Positions 32,175-42,700 of a stretch of 64,000 bases of DNA are shown here, piece after piece. Numbering within the stretch: position 1 is the stretch's first letter; each line of letters starts with the position of its first letter. The DNA lies in NCBI GenBank assembly GCA_914767885.1, contig CAJZBQ010000020.1:124001-188000 (forward strand), in the 5' to 3' direction. Source of the DNA: Blepharisma stoltei (Eukaryota; Ciliophora; Heterotrichea; Heterotrichida; Blepharismidae). The notes under the pieces are model-generated. The model was not told the origin of the DNA. It saw only the letters and a list, made by a program, of their open reading frames with translations, and ran no database searches. A program made the position numbers and the translations under genes.

Positions 32175-35100
32175 CTAGTTATTAAAGTTATATACTCCCC
32201 CCTTAAATTGGAACATAATATCCTGTTCCAATTTAAATAGGTTAAAAATTCATTTATAAAAAAATTTTTTAAATTTTATTTTTTTAAATTTTAAAGCCAA
32301 ATAATTAAAATAACAATCGATTCAGTATAAAAACTTTTAAATAGAAAATTTTCCATAAACTAGGTTAAAGCTAGTTTATAAAAATTAGTATTTTCATCTT
32401 TAATTTTTTTTTAAAAAAAAAACTTACTTACTCCCCCCCCCCCCCTCCGTGAGCGAACAAAACCATTAGAAAAATCGCCATTTTTTGACAAAAACCCACC
32501 CTCCGTGAGTGAACAAAAATTTTTTTAATAGAAAAAATTTTAATGGAAAAAAATTTTGATATATAAGTGATAATTAGTATAATGAAATCTAGAGCTAATT
32601 TCTGTTTAATTTTAAACAAATTGCGTTTTAAAACATAAATTTTGCAAATTAAATTAATATTTGCTTCCCAATTTTTGCAAATTAGGATTTTTTTTTTTTT
32701 AAATTTCGAAAAAATATTTTTTATATAAAATTTATATATAAATTTTTTTTAAAAAAAAAAATTAACCCCCCTCCGTGAGCGAACAAAATTTTTTTGTTCG
32801 CTCACGGGGGGGGGGGGAGTTAGCACAATTTAAATTACTCTTTAAAGAATTAATATAAAAATTAATCTATTTAGAATAAAAACTGTTTAGATAATATTCT
32901 ACTTGCATTATGTCTATTAAATTAGGTCAAAACTAATTTTATAAATTAGCATTTTCATCAATAAAATTTTCTATTCAAAAACAAATTTGTTCCTATTTAA
33001 AAGGGATTATGCTATCCAAAATATGCAAATTTACCGATGTTTTGATTCAATTTAAAAGGGGGGAGTTAAATACTCTGAAAGTTTTGGATTATATTCTAGT
33101 GCATATCCCATTGGGCATAAGGGACATTGATAATCATCTTCCTTTTTAGTTTTAATTTTGCATTCCTTACAAAGTTTGAAACAAAAAGGAGGCTTTGATA
33201 GAAATTGAACTCCAGGCGCACTTTCGAAGGAGTAGATCAGAGCCATTCTGATAAAGCTGAAAACAGGGTCTCTGCCAATTTTCGAAGTAGGCCTTCCCTG
33301 CAGGCAGGGTATTCAGGTTTTAACTATCACATGGTCTTCTCTCATCAGGAAAACCACTCTACAAGCGGTTACTCTCTGCCCTAGGAAGCTGATCCCTTGG
33401 ACAGGATTGATGCCAGAAATCCATATAGCAGCATTTGGAGTCAAACTGGCGACAGCTAGTAGGCTTAACCGCTTTAACCAGCATAATTATTAATTTAATA
33501 ATTTACAAATTTTATGTTTACATCTTGGATAAAGTATTAATGTTTTCTGAATAGTCGAGCATTTGCTGCATTGAGCTCTATTTATAAGTTTAATTTCTTC
33601 ATCTTCTTTATTAGCAGCTTGATTTTGCATTCCATTTTGAATGGTGGAGAGTGCACTAGCAGTATTATTTTGTAAAGTAAGTGTATTTGAATCAACTATT
33701 TCATGATAATTAAGATTTTCAACCCAAAGAACAGTCCCTTGGGCGCATTCTCAGCAATTAATAAGATATTGCCTAATATCCCCACTGTCGATAGCATAAA
33801 TATAATTTTGGGGGACACATTGCTTGTGAAATGGCCAACGATGGATGCACGTAAATTGAGAATCACTATTTTTGAAATTGCAAAAAACGCATTTATATGA
33901 CAAAGAGGAGACTTTAATATCAGCTCCTGTTGATTTAGCAAAATTTATCAAGTCTGAGATATTGGGAGGCATTTGAGCAGAAATCGAGTCTGAAATGCGT
34001 AAAAAATAATTTTTTATTTTTGAGAATTTTACCCAGATTTTTATACGCTTATTTTTGAGCAAACTATTTCAGTTTCATCCTTGATTTGCTTTTAATTTTG
34101 TAGAACTAGGTGGTTGCTGCTGAATGCCACTAGCCTTAACGGCAAGAGATCTTTTAGTCGCTTGAATTGGGCTTATTATTTGATTTTGGGGGTTATTTAT
34201 TACCTGAGGTTTGCTTACACTCACAGAAGCAAGACTATTAGAAAGTCATACAAAATCAGGCCTTTTATCTTCATCAAAAATCAGCATACTTGTCAACATT
34301 TCTTTTATTCTATTACTATAGCCAATTTCCTGTATTCTTTCTCTCACTTTAAATTCTTGATTTCTTAAGTCAGTTAACTCAGCCCACTAATAAGCACATT
34401 TTTGCTTATTCAGGGGATTTTAGAAAAAAAAATTCAAATAATAAATTCTATATGAATAGATCGAAAATTGCTTATTATTAGAGTTTAGATGTCAAATTTT
34501 GGGCGTTTTACAGAGAAATATTCAGCAAATTCATATAAAATTCACTATTTGAAAATTTGTGTTTAAGCGGATAAGCAAGATTTTTGTTTATTACTGAGGA
34601 GTAAGTCAGATAAATCTTTTAAGCTTGCCATATATAAAAACGTAAGCCCTAGAGAATAAACATCAGACTTAATAGGATCATGCTGTGCCACTCCACTTCC
34701 AAGCCCTTCTCTAAAAATATTATACGCTTCTCTCAATTTCGGACTCAAATATAAAGGAGTCCCTGCTATTGTGAATTCTGAGTTTTCTAATTTTAATGTT
34801 TTCCTTTTATAAGCACACCCTAAATCTGCAACTAGCAGATCACCATCATTACTAATTAAAATATTTCCTGGCTTTATATCTCTATGCACAAGCCCTTTCC
34901 TCTGTAGCCAACAATGGACATCAATAAGTGATTTAAAGTGATAAAGCAAGTTATTTTCACTTCATGGGCGGCTTTCTTTGATTCTTTTCCTGATTTCATT
35001 AGATTAGGATTAGAATAATTAAAGACAGGCGTTAGCCATATTGGAGATGCAGTCACCAAGGGAGGTTCTACCGCTTTTCGACTCCAGCCCAGAGGGTCTA

Positions 35101-35498
35101 TCCCTCTTTCGAATGCTCTTCCGGCGCCTTTACCTACCTCCTCCTTGCCTTGCGGAATAAGTCTTGAGTGGGCGGCTTATGGATTTCTACAGGCGACTGA
35201 TTTCATTAGATAAATCTCCATTTGCGTAATAATCCATGACGAAAAAAGCATGTTCAATCATCGCCCCAGTTCCAGATAGGAAGCAAGCCATGACCTCTAC
35301 AATGTTTTGGTGCTGTAATGACGCCATTGCATAAGATTCATTTTGTATAGAATTTACTTCTTCAACTGAATTAACATTTAGCTTTTTAACTACAACTATC
35401 CTACCGGTTTGGCTCATTCTTGCTTTAAATACTTCGACTGAGCTTGTTTTGTAGATGGTTTCTTCTTTTGTGAAGTCTCTTTCTGACACTGTTTCCAT
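32175..35498 (-). CDS. Ser/Thr protein kinase with C-terminal RING-type zinc finger
   Basis: N-terminal kinase: GRIVVVKKL (ATP Lys), NESYAMASLQHQNIVEVMAC, FVMDYYANGDLSNEI, catalytic loop VHRDIKPGNILI, DLGCAYK in place of DFG, AGTPLYLSPKL, IKSDVYSLGLTFLYM, and the C-lobe MLTSMLIFDEDKRPDF. After a polar linker come a Cys-rich part (CVFCNFKNSDSQFTC) and a RING pattern (CSKC, then YPRCKHKICKEC, then CPLC). Four inserts interrupt it: 35005-35211, ~34390-34570, 33174-33509 and 32195-33068. Three rejoin in frame; at the ~34.5 kb one I could not place the exact junction. Coupling phosphorylation to ubiquitination in one chain is unusual. Confidence 0.75.
32195..33068. mobile_element. Family C MITE (874 bp) with a family A MITE nested inside, as IES
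   Basis: Outer ends: hairpin CTCCCCCCTTAAATTGGAAC..GTTCCAATTTAAATAGG at 32195-32253, and two tandem motifs near 32990 and 33045. A whole family A element occupies 32431-32822 (TA 32429-32430, 32821-32822). Removal of 874 bp reads PKLSEYLYNFNN then TAG at the end of the kinase-RING gene. Confidence 0.8.
32431..32822. mobile_element. Family A MITE nested in family C element
   Basis: Tandem motifs CCTCCGTGAGCGAAC at 32444 and CCTCCGTGAGTGAAC at 32500, conserved AT core, hairpin end at 32766-32818, G/C runs of 10 or more at both tips. About 392 bp, the standard length. Confidence 0.88.
33174..33509 (-). mobile_element. 336-bp GC-richer insertion (R4) as IES in the RING region
   Basis: TTACAAA flanks it (33167-33173, 33503-33509). 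Excision joins CKHKIC to KECKIKTKKEDDYQCPLC, completing the zinc ligands of the RING. The interior has GC-rich blocks (GGCCTTCCCTGCAGGCAGGG) unlike the host. Probably an old retroposon. Confidence 0.75.
34390..34570. other. ~180-bp IES with unresolved junction
   Basis: The kinase frame LSDLLLSNKQKSCLS stops at a TAA just below 34570 and resumes as WAELTDLRNQEFKVRE below 34392. GCTTAT and AATAAGC-like repeats lie on both sides, but no TA or repeat junction, with or without a 15/16-nt intron, gave a clean frame. Confidence 0.5.
35005..35211 (-). mobile_element. R1 retroposon, copy b, 5'-truncated (207 bp), inside the kinase gene
   Basis: CTGATTTCATTAGAT flanks it (34990-35004, 35197-35211). 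The sequence matches only the 3' part of R1 in minus orientation (GGTTCTACCGCTTTTCGACT, TGGATTTCTAC). Excision reads DLSNEIRKRIKESRPWSENN. Confidence 0.8.
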
Positions 35499-35639
35499 TT
35501 CTTCGTTTTGCTATAAATTTATTAATTTATAATTAAATTTTAACATAAATTCAGACTTCCTTGAATAATGGATAAAGAGAGATTAGCTTTAAAATTATTT
35601 TTAATAAATTACAGAAATATAATTTATTGTTAATTTCTT

Positions 35640-35800
35640 TCCAAACACTTTCGTTTTCAAATTAAATTTCTGTTTTTAACTACAATTTCTCTACCTATTA
35701 GGCTTATTTTCGCTTTAAAAATTTTTCAGAGATTTTTTGCAAATAATTTCTTCTTTTGCGAAGTCCGCTTATGATACATTTTCTAAATTTAATATAAAAT
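35640..35800 (-). pseudogene. Degenerate tandem copy of the kinase-RING gene 5' end
   Basis: TTTTTAACTACAATTTCTCT, TTAGGCTTATTTTCGCTTTA and TTTCTTCTTTTGCGAAGTC align in order with 35376-35480, where the live gene reads TTTTTAACTACAACTATCCT, TTGGCTCATTCTTGCTTTA and TTTCTTCTTTTGTGAAGTC. Stops and small indels break it. It lies upstream of the live start. Confidence 0.65.
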
Positions 35801-35901
35801 CCAATATAATAATTTTTAACAAATAAATGTTATTTGTATCCTTTTATTTAGATATTAGAAAAACCAACCTTAAATGTTCTGATATTTTAATAATAAAAAT
35901 T

Positions 35902-36643
35902 ATGGGAAAAATTAAACTCGCGCTGTATGTTGGTGTTGGGATAGCTACCTATCAAATATTGAAAAATTCTATATGCTACGTTAGAAAGGATGAAAATGTA
36001 GTGATTTTTGATAAATTTGAAGGAGTTAGGAATATCGTATATGGAGAAGGGTTTCATTTTATATATCCATGGATTCAAATTCCTGTATATTTTAAAGTAA
36101 GTCCATCAGAATTATCATTTGCTCACAAGTTTTCAACTAACTTGTGAGTGAGCAAATAAAAATTTATTCGCTTAAAAGATGAGCTATCCTTTTTTTCCCA
36201 ATTTGAGTAAAAATTAATATTGATTTAAAAATTTAAAGTTATTAAATATCATTAGAACTAGCTAAAGGCATCATAATATACTTATATATCAATATTAAAA
36301 TAGCTTTTTGTCTCTGGTTTTTTTCCTAAAAAAATAAATCTTTTGCTTGCTAACAGAGGAGAGTAAGGATTCACAGGGCGCGAATATTAAGCTCGATATA
36401 ACCTATAGACCAGTAAAAAATGATTTACCAAAAATTTACCTTAGTTTTGGCCTTGATTATGGAAAAAGAATTATTCCATCGCTAGGGCATGAAGTAGTCA
36501 AAGAAGTTATTAAGAATTATTCCTCTGCAGAATTAGATCAAGATCAAATTCTGAATAAAATAAAAGAAAACCTAATTCCAAGAGCATCAGAATTTTTTAT
36601 CACTATAGATGATATAAAAATTACTATTGAGAATTCAGCTTAA
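35902..36643 (+). CDS. Short prohibitin-like (SPFH) protein, 167 residues
   Basis: Prohibitins form ring complexes in the mitochondrial inner membrane. The N terminus MGKIKLALYVGVGIATYQIL is the usual hydrophobic anchor. The SPFH core follows: VVIFDKFEGVRNIVYGEGFH, PWIQIPVYFKV, ELTEESKDSQGANIKLDITY, RPVKNDLPKIYLSFGLDYGK, IIPSLGHEVVKEVIKNYSSA. It stops after ITIDDIKITIENSA, about 100 residues short of the family length (~270), lacking the assembly coiled coil. One 238-bp IES is removed. The end may be genuine, or the rest may be lost by insertion of the R1 copy 50 bp downstream. Confidence 0.8.
36115..36352. mobile_element. Worn family A MITE (238 bp) as IES in the prohibitin-like gene
   Basis: TA 36113-36114 and 36351-36352. 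Core remnants ACTAGCTAAAGGCATCATAATA and ACTTATATATCAATATT align with the family A interior; the tips are mutated (TTTGCTCACAAG..CTTGTGAGTGAGC hairpin). Excision reads SPSELTEESKDSQGAN. Confidence 0.75.
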
Positions 36644-36680
36644 CATAATATCTTAAAAAAGCGCATTTATTCACAACTAC

Positions 36681-37222
36681 CTTAAATAGATATATATAAA
36701 ATGGCGGCACGAGTCAACTTGCCCTCTTGGCGCAACAGCCAAGATCTTATGCCTACAGCGACTGGACGGGCTCCGAGTCAAATCAGGTGCAGGCTTAAGA
36801 GATGTGCATCCGGTAGGTTTTGGCTGCTTTCCTGTGGTTGAAAATGGGAGGTGCTCACGCCCCTTTGGATCCGAGGACCCATGGGCATTCCTCTACTGAG
36901 AAGCTGGAGCTTCTACCCAGGCCACAGGTAAGTAGTCTTTTTCCTGTAGCTGTCGAAGGAAGGCACTTTGGCACCCGACAGACTCCAAGGATCCTTGGAA
37001 TCAAGCTATTCCAATCGCCCTTAGCAGGGCTGTTGAAATCCATAAGCCACCCACTCATGACTGAAACCTCAAGAATAAAAAAAATTTACGGAAGTGGCAT
37101 CCACCTTCAGGGAAAAATCTCTCGAAAAGCAGATGAATCTTCCATAGGGGAGGAAAGTCTTTGGTGGCTGCGCCACCAATATGGCTAAGCCTAACTTTAA
37201 TAACCTAATCTTAAATAGATAT
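36681..37222 (+). mobile_element. SINE-like retroposon R1, copy c
   Basis: CTTAAATAGATAT occurs at 36681-36693 and 37210-37222. The insert (516 bp) aligns over its length with copy a: CTTAAGAGATGTG, TTTTGGCTGC, TCCAAGGATCCTTGGAATC, TTTGGTGGCTGCGCCACC. It lies between convergent genes. Confidence 0.78.
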
Positions 37223-37244
37223 TTTAGCTTACAATAACAAGCTA

Positions 37245-38212
37245 TTATTCTTCACTGTCACTATCATCTTCGCTATCATTTTGTAGCTCATCTTCACTTA
37301 TTTCAGCCCCTGCCTCTTCATTTGCATCATCAAGAAAGTTTTCAGGTCTCATCAAAATATTGATAGAAATTGGGACGATATTTTCCCCTTTCAAATTAAA
37401 TAGTTTCAGTCCTTTCATAAACCCTTGGATTTTCTCTAAATCTCCTTCATTTTCACTGAGTTTAGCTAGAAATTCATTGGAGAGCACTTCATTTTGTTTT
37501 TTTCTGAAATCGTCTTTTATAGTTAATTCGCTGCCTTTTTCAGGGGACTTGTAGCCTAGCTTATTCATGATTTCTCCGACTTCTTTTAAAAGGATTGTTT
37601 CGTCCTTTTTGGCTCCATATTTGATTAGTTTGATACAAAGGGCAAAGGATGGATTGATTTTTTCTTTTTTCATGCAGGAAAAGACAGATTTCACATTTTC
37701 TAGATCAGACTTTTTCATTAGGATTCCTAGAAGTTCTTCATATAATGCTGAATCTAAAGAAGTTAATTATTTATATTTAATTTGACATCACGAGGAAGCC
37801 GTGCTTTATTTGTTTTTATTTTAACCCAAAAATAATGATTTCTCCAGAGGCTATCCTAGATATTTATTTTATATTATAAATCTAAAGAAACCCCAAAAAT
37901 TTGGCTTTGATAAAAAATATTAAGTGTTTTGTCAATTTTCCCTGCTCTCATACACACCTCAATAGCAGCAATATAATCAAGCTCTTCTGGCTTTTTTTCA
38001 AGCTTTTGTGCAAGCTCTAATAATGTATATGCTTCTTTAGCTCGATTTGAGTTATTAAATCCCCACATAAGTGACGATAAAAGTTTAGGGTCCAGCTGTG
38101 CTAGTTCTTGAGAGTTTTGAGAAAGAAGAGAATAAGCTTTGGATCATTCTTTTTTGGATATACATTCAGCTAATGTGTGGACTGCACGTATACATCTTTT
38201 AGCTAAATACAT
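37245..38212 (-). CDS. Pentatricopeptide-repeat (PPR) protein, 279 residues, probably organellar
   Basis: PPR proteins bind RNA in mitochondria. The start MYLAKRCIRAVHTLAECISK is basic and amphipathic, like a presequence. Repeats are seen as LLSSLMWGFNNSNRAKEAYT, DYIAAIEVCMRAGKIDKTLN, LYEELLGILMKKSDLENVKS and FALCIKLIKYGAKKDETILL. The tail is very acidic (EISEDELQNDSEDDSDSEE). A 128-bp IES is removed, giving 280 codons exactly. One TGA is W (KKEWSKAYSLL). Confidence 0.8.
37761..37888. other. 128-bp IES in the PPR gene
   Basis: Flanked by the 10-bp repeat AATCTAAAGA (37751-37760, 37879-37888), which contains TA. Excision reads FGVSLDSALYEELLGIL. Confidence 0.85.
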
Positions 38213-38495
38213 TTTTATAAAAATTCAATAAAGACAGCTTCAATAATAAGAAGAAGTGGGAAGTTGTCCGAAATGATTTAGGGTGAATAATAGAGTACTA
38301 TAGAGAAAAGCCAAGGAATGATTTAAATAGATAAATGAATTCAAATTATAAAAAGGAAAGAAAATAATTCTTAGAAATATGAGATTATTAAATCCGGTAA
38401 ATGAATTAAAAATAATAACGAACTATTTACAAAGAATAAGAATTTCTGCTTTCAAAAATTAGAAAACTTTATTTTAAGCTCTGATCAGAATAAAA

Positions 38496-38867
38496 ATGTC
38501 CCATGATCGCATCGAGGTCAAAGAATACATTCAGTCTATCCCCTTTGAAGAGCGACTACAAAGATCTACCCAAATGCGAATAGACAACCAAGGGAAAATT
38601 CCAGCAATTTTAATCAAGGCAAAATCATGCACATATAAACTGCCTGTACAGAAATTTTCAATTGACGGTTCAATGACAATGGGAAGTTTGCTATTTGCGC
38701 TGAGAAAATATATATGATTGAAACCTACAGAAGGCTTATATGTTTATATAAAAGATACACTTCCTATGCTTAATTCGAGATTGGCTGATTTATATGAGCG
38801 ATATAAAGAAGAAGACGGGTTTTTATATTTAGTGTGTGCTCATCAAGAAGATAAAGGCTTTATATAA
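38496..38867 (+). CDS. Atg8/GABARAP-like ubiquitin-fold protein with altered C terminus
   Basis: Atg8 is conjugated to phosphatidylethanolamine to build autophagosomes. 123 residues: IPFEERLQRSTQMRIDNQGK, PAILIKAK, VQKFSIDGSMTMGSLLFALR, LYVYIKDTLPMLNSRLADLY, YKEEDGFLYLVCAHQEDKGF. These match the Atg8 fold and the DGFLY core. Family members end (or are cut) after Gly in a TFG context; here the end is DKGFI, with Gly third from the end and no FG. It either needs an unusual cut after that Gly or is a non-lipidated paralogue. One TGA is W. Confidence 0.85.
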
Positions 38868-38971
38868 TGGTACTAACGTAATAGAAGATTTATAGATTTG
38901 TAAATGTCAGGGAAATTTTGTATTAAATTAACTGTTTTTGTATAAAATAATTATTATTTAGATATTTTCTT

Positions 38972-39772
38972 TTAAACTTGAGTGCCTAAAAGTGAATGGC
39001 TTGGCGTTTTCACTGAAATCCTAATTTTTGTGACTTGGAATGACTTAGAATAAAGATAAGGCAGATAAACACTCATAGATACAGTAATATATTCAAATAC
39101 AGCTTCAATGCTTTCTAAACTTGTATCACTACTATAATACCATGTATAAATGCTTATCAAGAGCACACACAGATTTAAAAATAAATATATCAAAAGCTTT
39201 TTCCAAAATCTTGACTGTTTAAAAGAATAAGTCTGAAGTTTATACATGCACCCAAATGAGAGGAAAATCCATATTATTCCTAGAGAAATCATCCCTATTA
39301 CAATAAGAAGATGAACTTTTTCCATATAAACGTAAAATGACGATGCAACCTCATCAATAATAAACGTAAAAGGAACCGCAAAACTGATAAGAATTCCTAT
39401 AAGCATCATTATTATCGAATCCACTTTGCTCAAAGTTGCATCATAATTTGTAAAAGCCGCCGAAAAGAACAGTAAAAGTATCGGCGTAAATGCTGAAAAA
39501 GTCATCACAAGGACCCTGTCATATCCTCTAAAAAATCCTATATAGCTTAATGTAGGCAAAAAAGTTCAGCAATTAAATGACCAATAGCAGCTAGAAATCA
39601 CCACGCAGGAAATAATTATGTGTATCAAGATTGCAGACAGTAAAAACAGCTTTTGAGAGTAGATTTTTAAGTAAATATTTGACGTAGAAGTGTCAAGCTT
39701 TGCTATTGGCCAGACTCTTGAAACAATTGCAGAGACACTTATAGCCATTTTGCTTTTTATAAGAAATTTCAC
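38972..39772 (-). CDS. DRAM/FRAG1/SFK1-type multi-spanning membrane protein
   Basis: 266 residues, no IES. About six membrane segments: LFLLSAILIHIIISCVVISS, VLVMTFSAFTPILLLFFSAA, IIMMLIGILISFAVPFTFII, LLIVIGMISLGIIWIFLSFG, LLIYLFLNLCVLLISIYTWY, and a last one near VFEYITVSMSVYLPYLY. The motif LPTLSYIGFFRGYDRVLVMT after the first loop resembles the family. Related proteins act in GPI-anchor or autophagy pathways; the exact role here is unknown. One TGA is W. Confidence 0.7.
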
Positions 39773-39796
39773 TATAAATTTTCCAATTATTTATTA

Positions 39797-42700
39797 TTAA
39801 TAGCCTCCATACCTTGAAAATTGCCCACCACCTCGTCCTCCAAATAATGCAGCTATATAAACCCAAACTGAAGAAATAAAGCAAGGATACTCAAAAACCC
39901 TTACGCATAGGACAAATTCGCAGTCATCATCAGCAATATTATATAAGTCAGTATTTAACACTTCTTCCCATATAGAGTCTATATCAGTTAATGGCAAATT
40001 AATAGGGAATCCATATGCATATGTGGAGTCTCCTAATAAATTTACGACTTTGTCTTGGATTTCTGCAAGTTTATTAATAGAAGCCTCGCTTGAAAAATTA
40101 TACAAAGATGACTGCTGGGCGCCATCTCTAAAGTCAGACTTATAGGCTTCAAAAAGTCATAAAATTTCATACAGCCTTTGGGCAACATCTCTATTTCAGC
40201 TTGTCCTTAAGGGCCGCCTATATCTCCCTGAAGCTCTGGCATCTTGGAATTTTGTTCTTATTATGTCTTCTATTTCTACTTGAATATCCTGGACAAACCG
40301 CTGAGGGGTGATTTCATAGCTTATAGGCTCTTGTATGGTAGAAACCACATTATTTGGGAAATAATACGTCCTTTTAGTCCCATTTCCAAGAAAAGCAAGC
40401 CAGGTCTTCGGGTTATCTACATCATAGTCAATAGAATAAGGGTCTGAAGTAGGCTGTATATTGATATACACATCATTTTCATCTACAAGGCAGCCTACAG
40501 ACTTAAGTCCAATAATATTTTCTACATCTTGAGACATTGTCCTAGTCCCTCTTGTTATGTTCCAGCACAAAAATCTTGACGCATATCCTTCTTGTTTTAA
40601 AGAAAATCCAATCCCAGTTGAGCTGCACCATAATTCGACGTCATGAGTATTTATGTCCCGTCTCAGCACATAAACAGTCTTTCCTTCAGGGACTCCTCGT
40701 CCTATAACAATATAAGTTTTTATGCTCGGGTTGTCTTTATCAATCCATTTATATAGAAATACTATAAATATTCTATATTTTTATAGTAAATAGGATTTAT
40801 TTATTATTTATTTTTCTAGGAATAAAATAATTGCATAGCAAAATGGCATGTTCTTCATAATCTCCAAACCCAAGATCAAGGAATTCTTGGCAAGTACTCC
40901 ACAGGTCAGGCAAATCTTTAAAAGCTTTATTATCTTCTATATGTGGGATTAATGACACAAACCTGACCACTTTTGCAATAGGATCTGGGTCATTTGGAGA
41001 AAGCAGCCCAGGTGGCGGCTGCAGTGGTGTTATAAATCTCGGCAAAAACACGCTTTGATTTTTAGTATTTTCAGCCCAAAGGACAATATTTCTATTTTTC
41101 AATAATTGTTTGTTTTTTTGGTGTATCATTCATTGGAATCCATGGAACAAGAATTTAGGGTTTTCAAAGCCAGGGTAATAATCAGCCTCACTTTCAGTCG
41201 GAAGTTCAAGGACTGGGTCAAGTGTCACCTTTAGCATGATATAGGTTGGTAATCCAGGGTTTAAAAAGGGAGGAGGGTGTTCAATTCCTTGGTGGTGGAA
41301 TGGGATAAATGGGTTTTCTTTAGAGGTGTGGTAGCCGAATAGGCATAATGGACGGTCCACACGGAATGAAGCTTCAATGCCTGAAGGGTTTTGGAAGACT
41401 GTTAGAAGTGGCAGTGCGAAGCTTCCTAAATATCTTCTTTCAAGTCTAAGGTTGACTTCTCCTTTATCCATGATCACTTGTTTTATGTTAAGTAGCTGGT
41501 CGTAAAGGTTGAAGTATAGGACACTGTCACAGTCCATTAATTCTTCTTTAGAAAATCTGACTTTGTCTAACTAACTCCCCCCCCCCCCTCCGTGAGCGAA
41601 CAAAAAAATTTTGTTCGCTCACGGAGGGGGGTTAATTTTTTTTTTTAAAAAAAAATTTATATATAAATTTTATAAAAAATATTTTTTTCGAAATTTAAAA
41701 AAATCCTAATTTGCAAAAATTGGGAAGCAAATATTAATTTAATTTGCAAAATTTATGTTTTAAAACGCAATTTGTTTAAAATTAAACAGAATTAGCTCTA
41801 GATTTCATTATACTAATTATCACTTATATATCAAAATTTTTTTCCATTAAAATTTTTTCTATTAAAAAAATTTTTGTTCACTCACGGAGGGTGGGTTTTT
41901 GGTCAAAAAATGGCGATTTTTCTAATGGTTTTGTTCGCTCACGGAGGGGGGGGGGGAGTAAGGACTGAAAAGTCAGTTCTAGCAGTTCGTTTCATTCAGG
42001 ATTTGTCCCATCAAATGGCGCTGTCCTTACAATGGTGGATTCTCCTTGGTGAAATAGCCTGACTTCTACAAAGCTTTGGACTCTTTCAATTGCTTCGTAC
42101 CCTTGTCCTTGCCTTGGAGGGATATAAGGACCAGCATCATATTGAGGTGGCGGAGGACCATTATAGCCAGGTGATGGAGGTCTACCATATCCTCCAGGTG
42201 GTGACGGAGGCCTCCCATAGCCTCCAGGAGATGGAGGTCTCCCATACTGCGACTGATAAGGATCAAATCCTGAGCTTCTACCTCCTGGCGGGTACATAGA
42301 ATTTCTCGGCGACATTCTATTAGGAGAGGGCGGATACCCTGAATTATACCCTTGATTCTGATAGCTTGACCCTGTCCTATACTGTGGAAACTGAGACATA
42401 TAAGTATTGTTCGGCGGCAAAGGTTCACCCATTGCTGACTTATAAGCAGGTGGAATTGGCTGATAAAACCTTTCTACCTGTGCATACCTCTTAGACCAAG
42501 CTTCATCTCTTACAGGGATATTCACCCCTTTATAAATAATTATATTTATTTTGCACATCCCTACCGATGCTCCTGAAACAGTCTGTACTGCATTTCTTCT
42601 TGGCAGTAGTTTTCTCCTCGGTGTAAACAGCAGTTTCCAGCACTGTCCAAATGGATTTATTTCAATAAATACAAACTCTCTTACAATAGAAGGCAAAGAA

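Noticed and set aside
33174-33246. MALIYSFESAPGVQFL as a gene start
   Set aside because: It lies inside insert R4; the RING ligands only align when it is removed.
42066-42428. Frames overlapping the Pro/Gly-rich part of CC2D2A
   Set aside because: Shadow frames created by the repetitive codons of the real gene.
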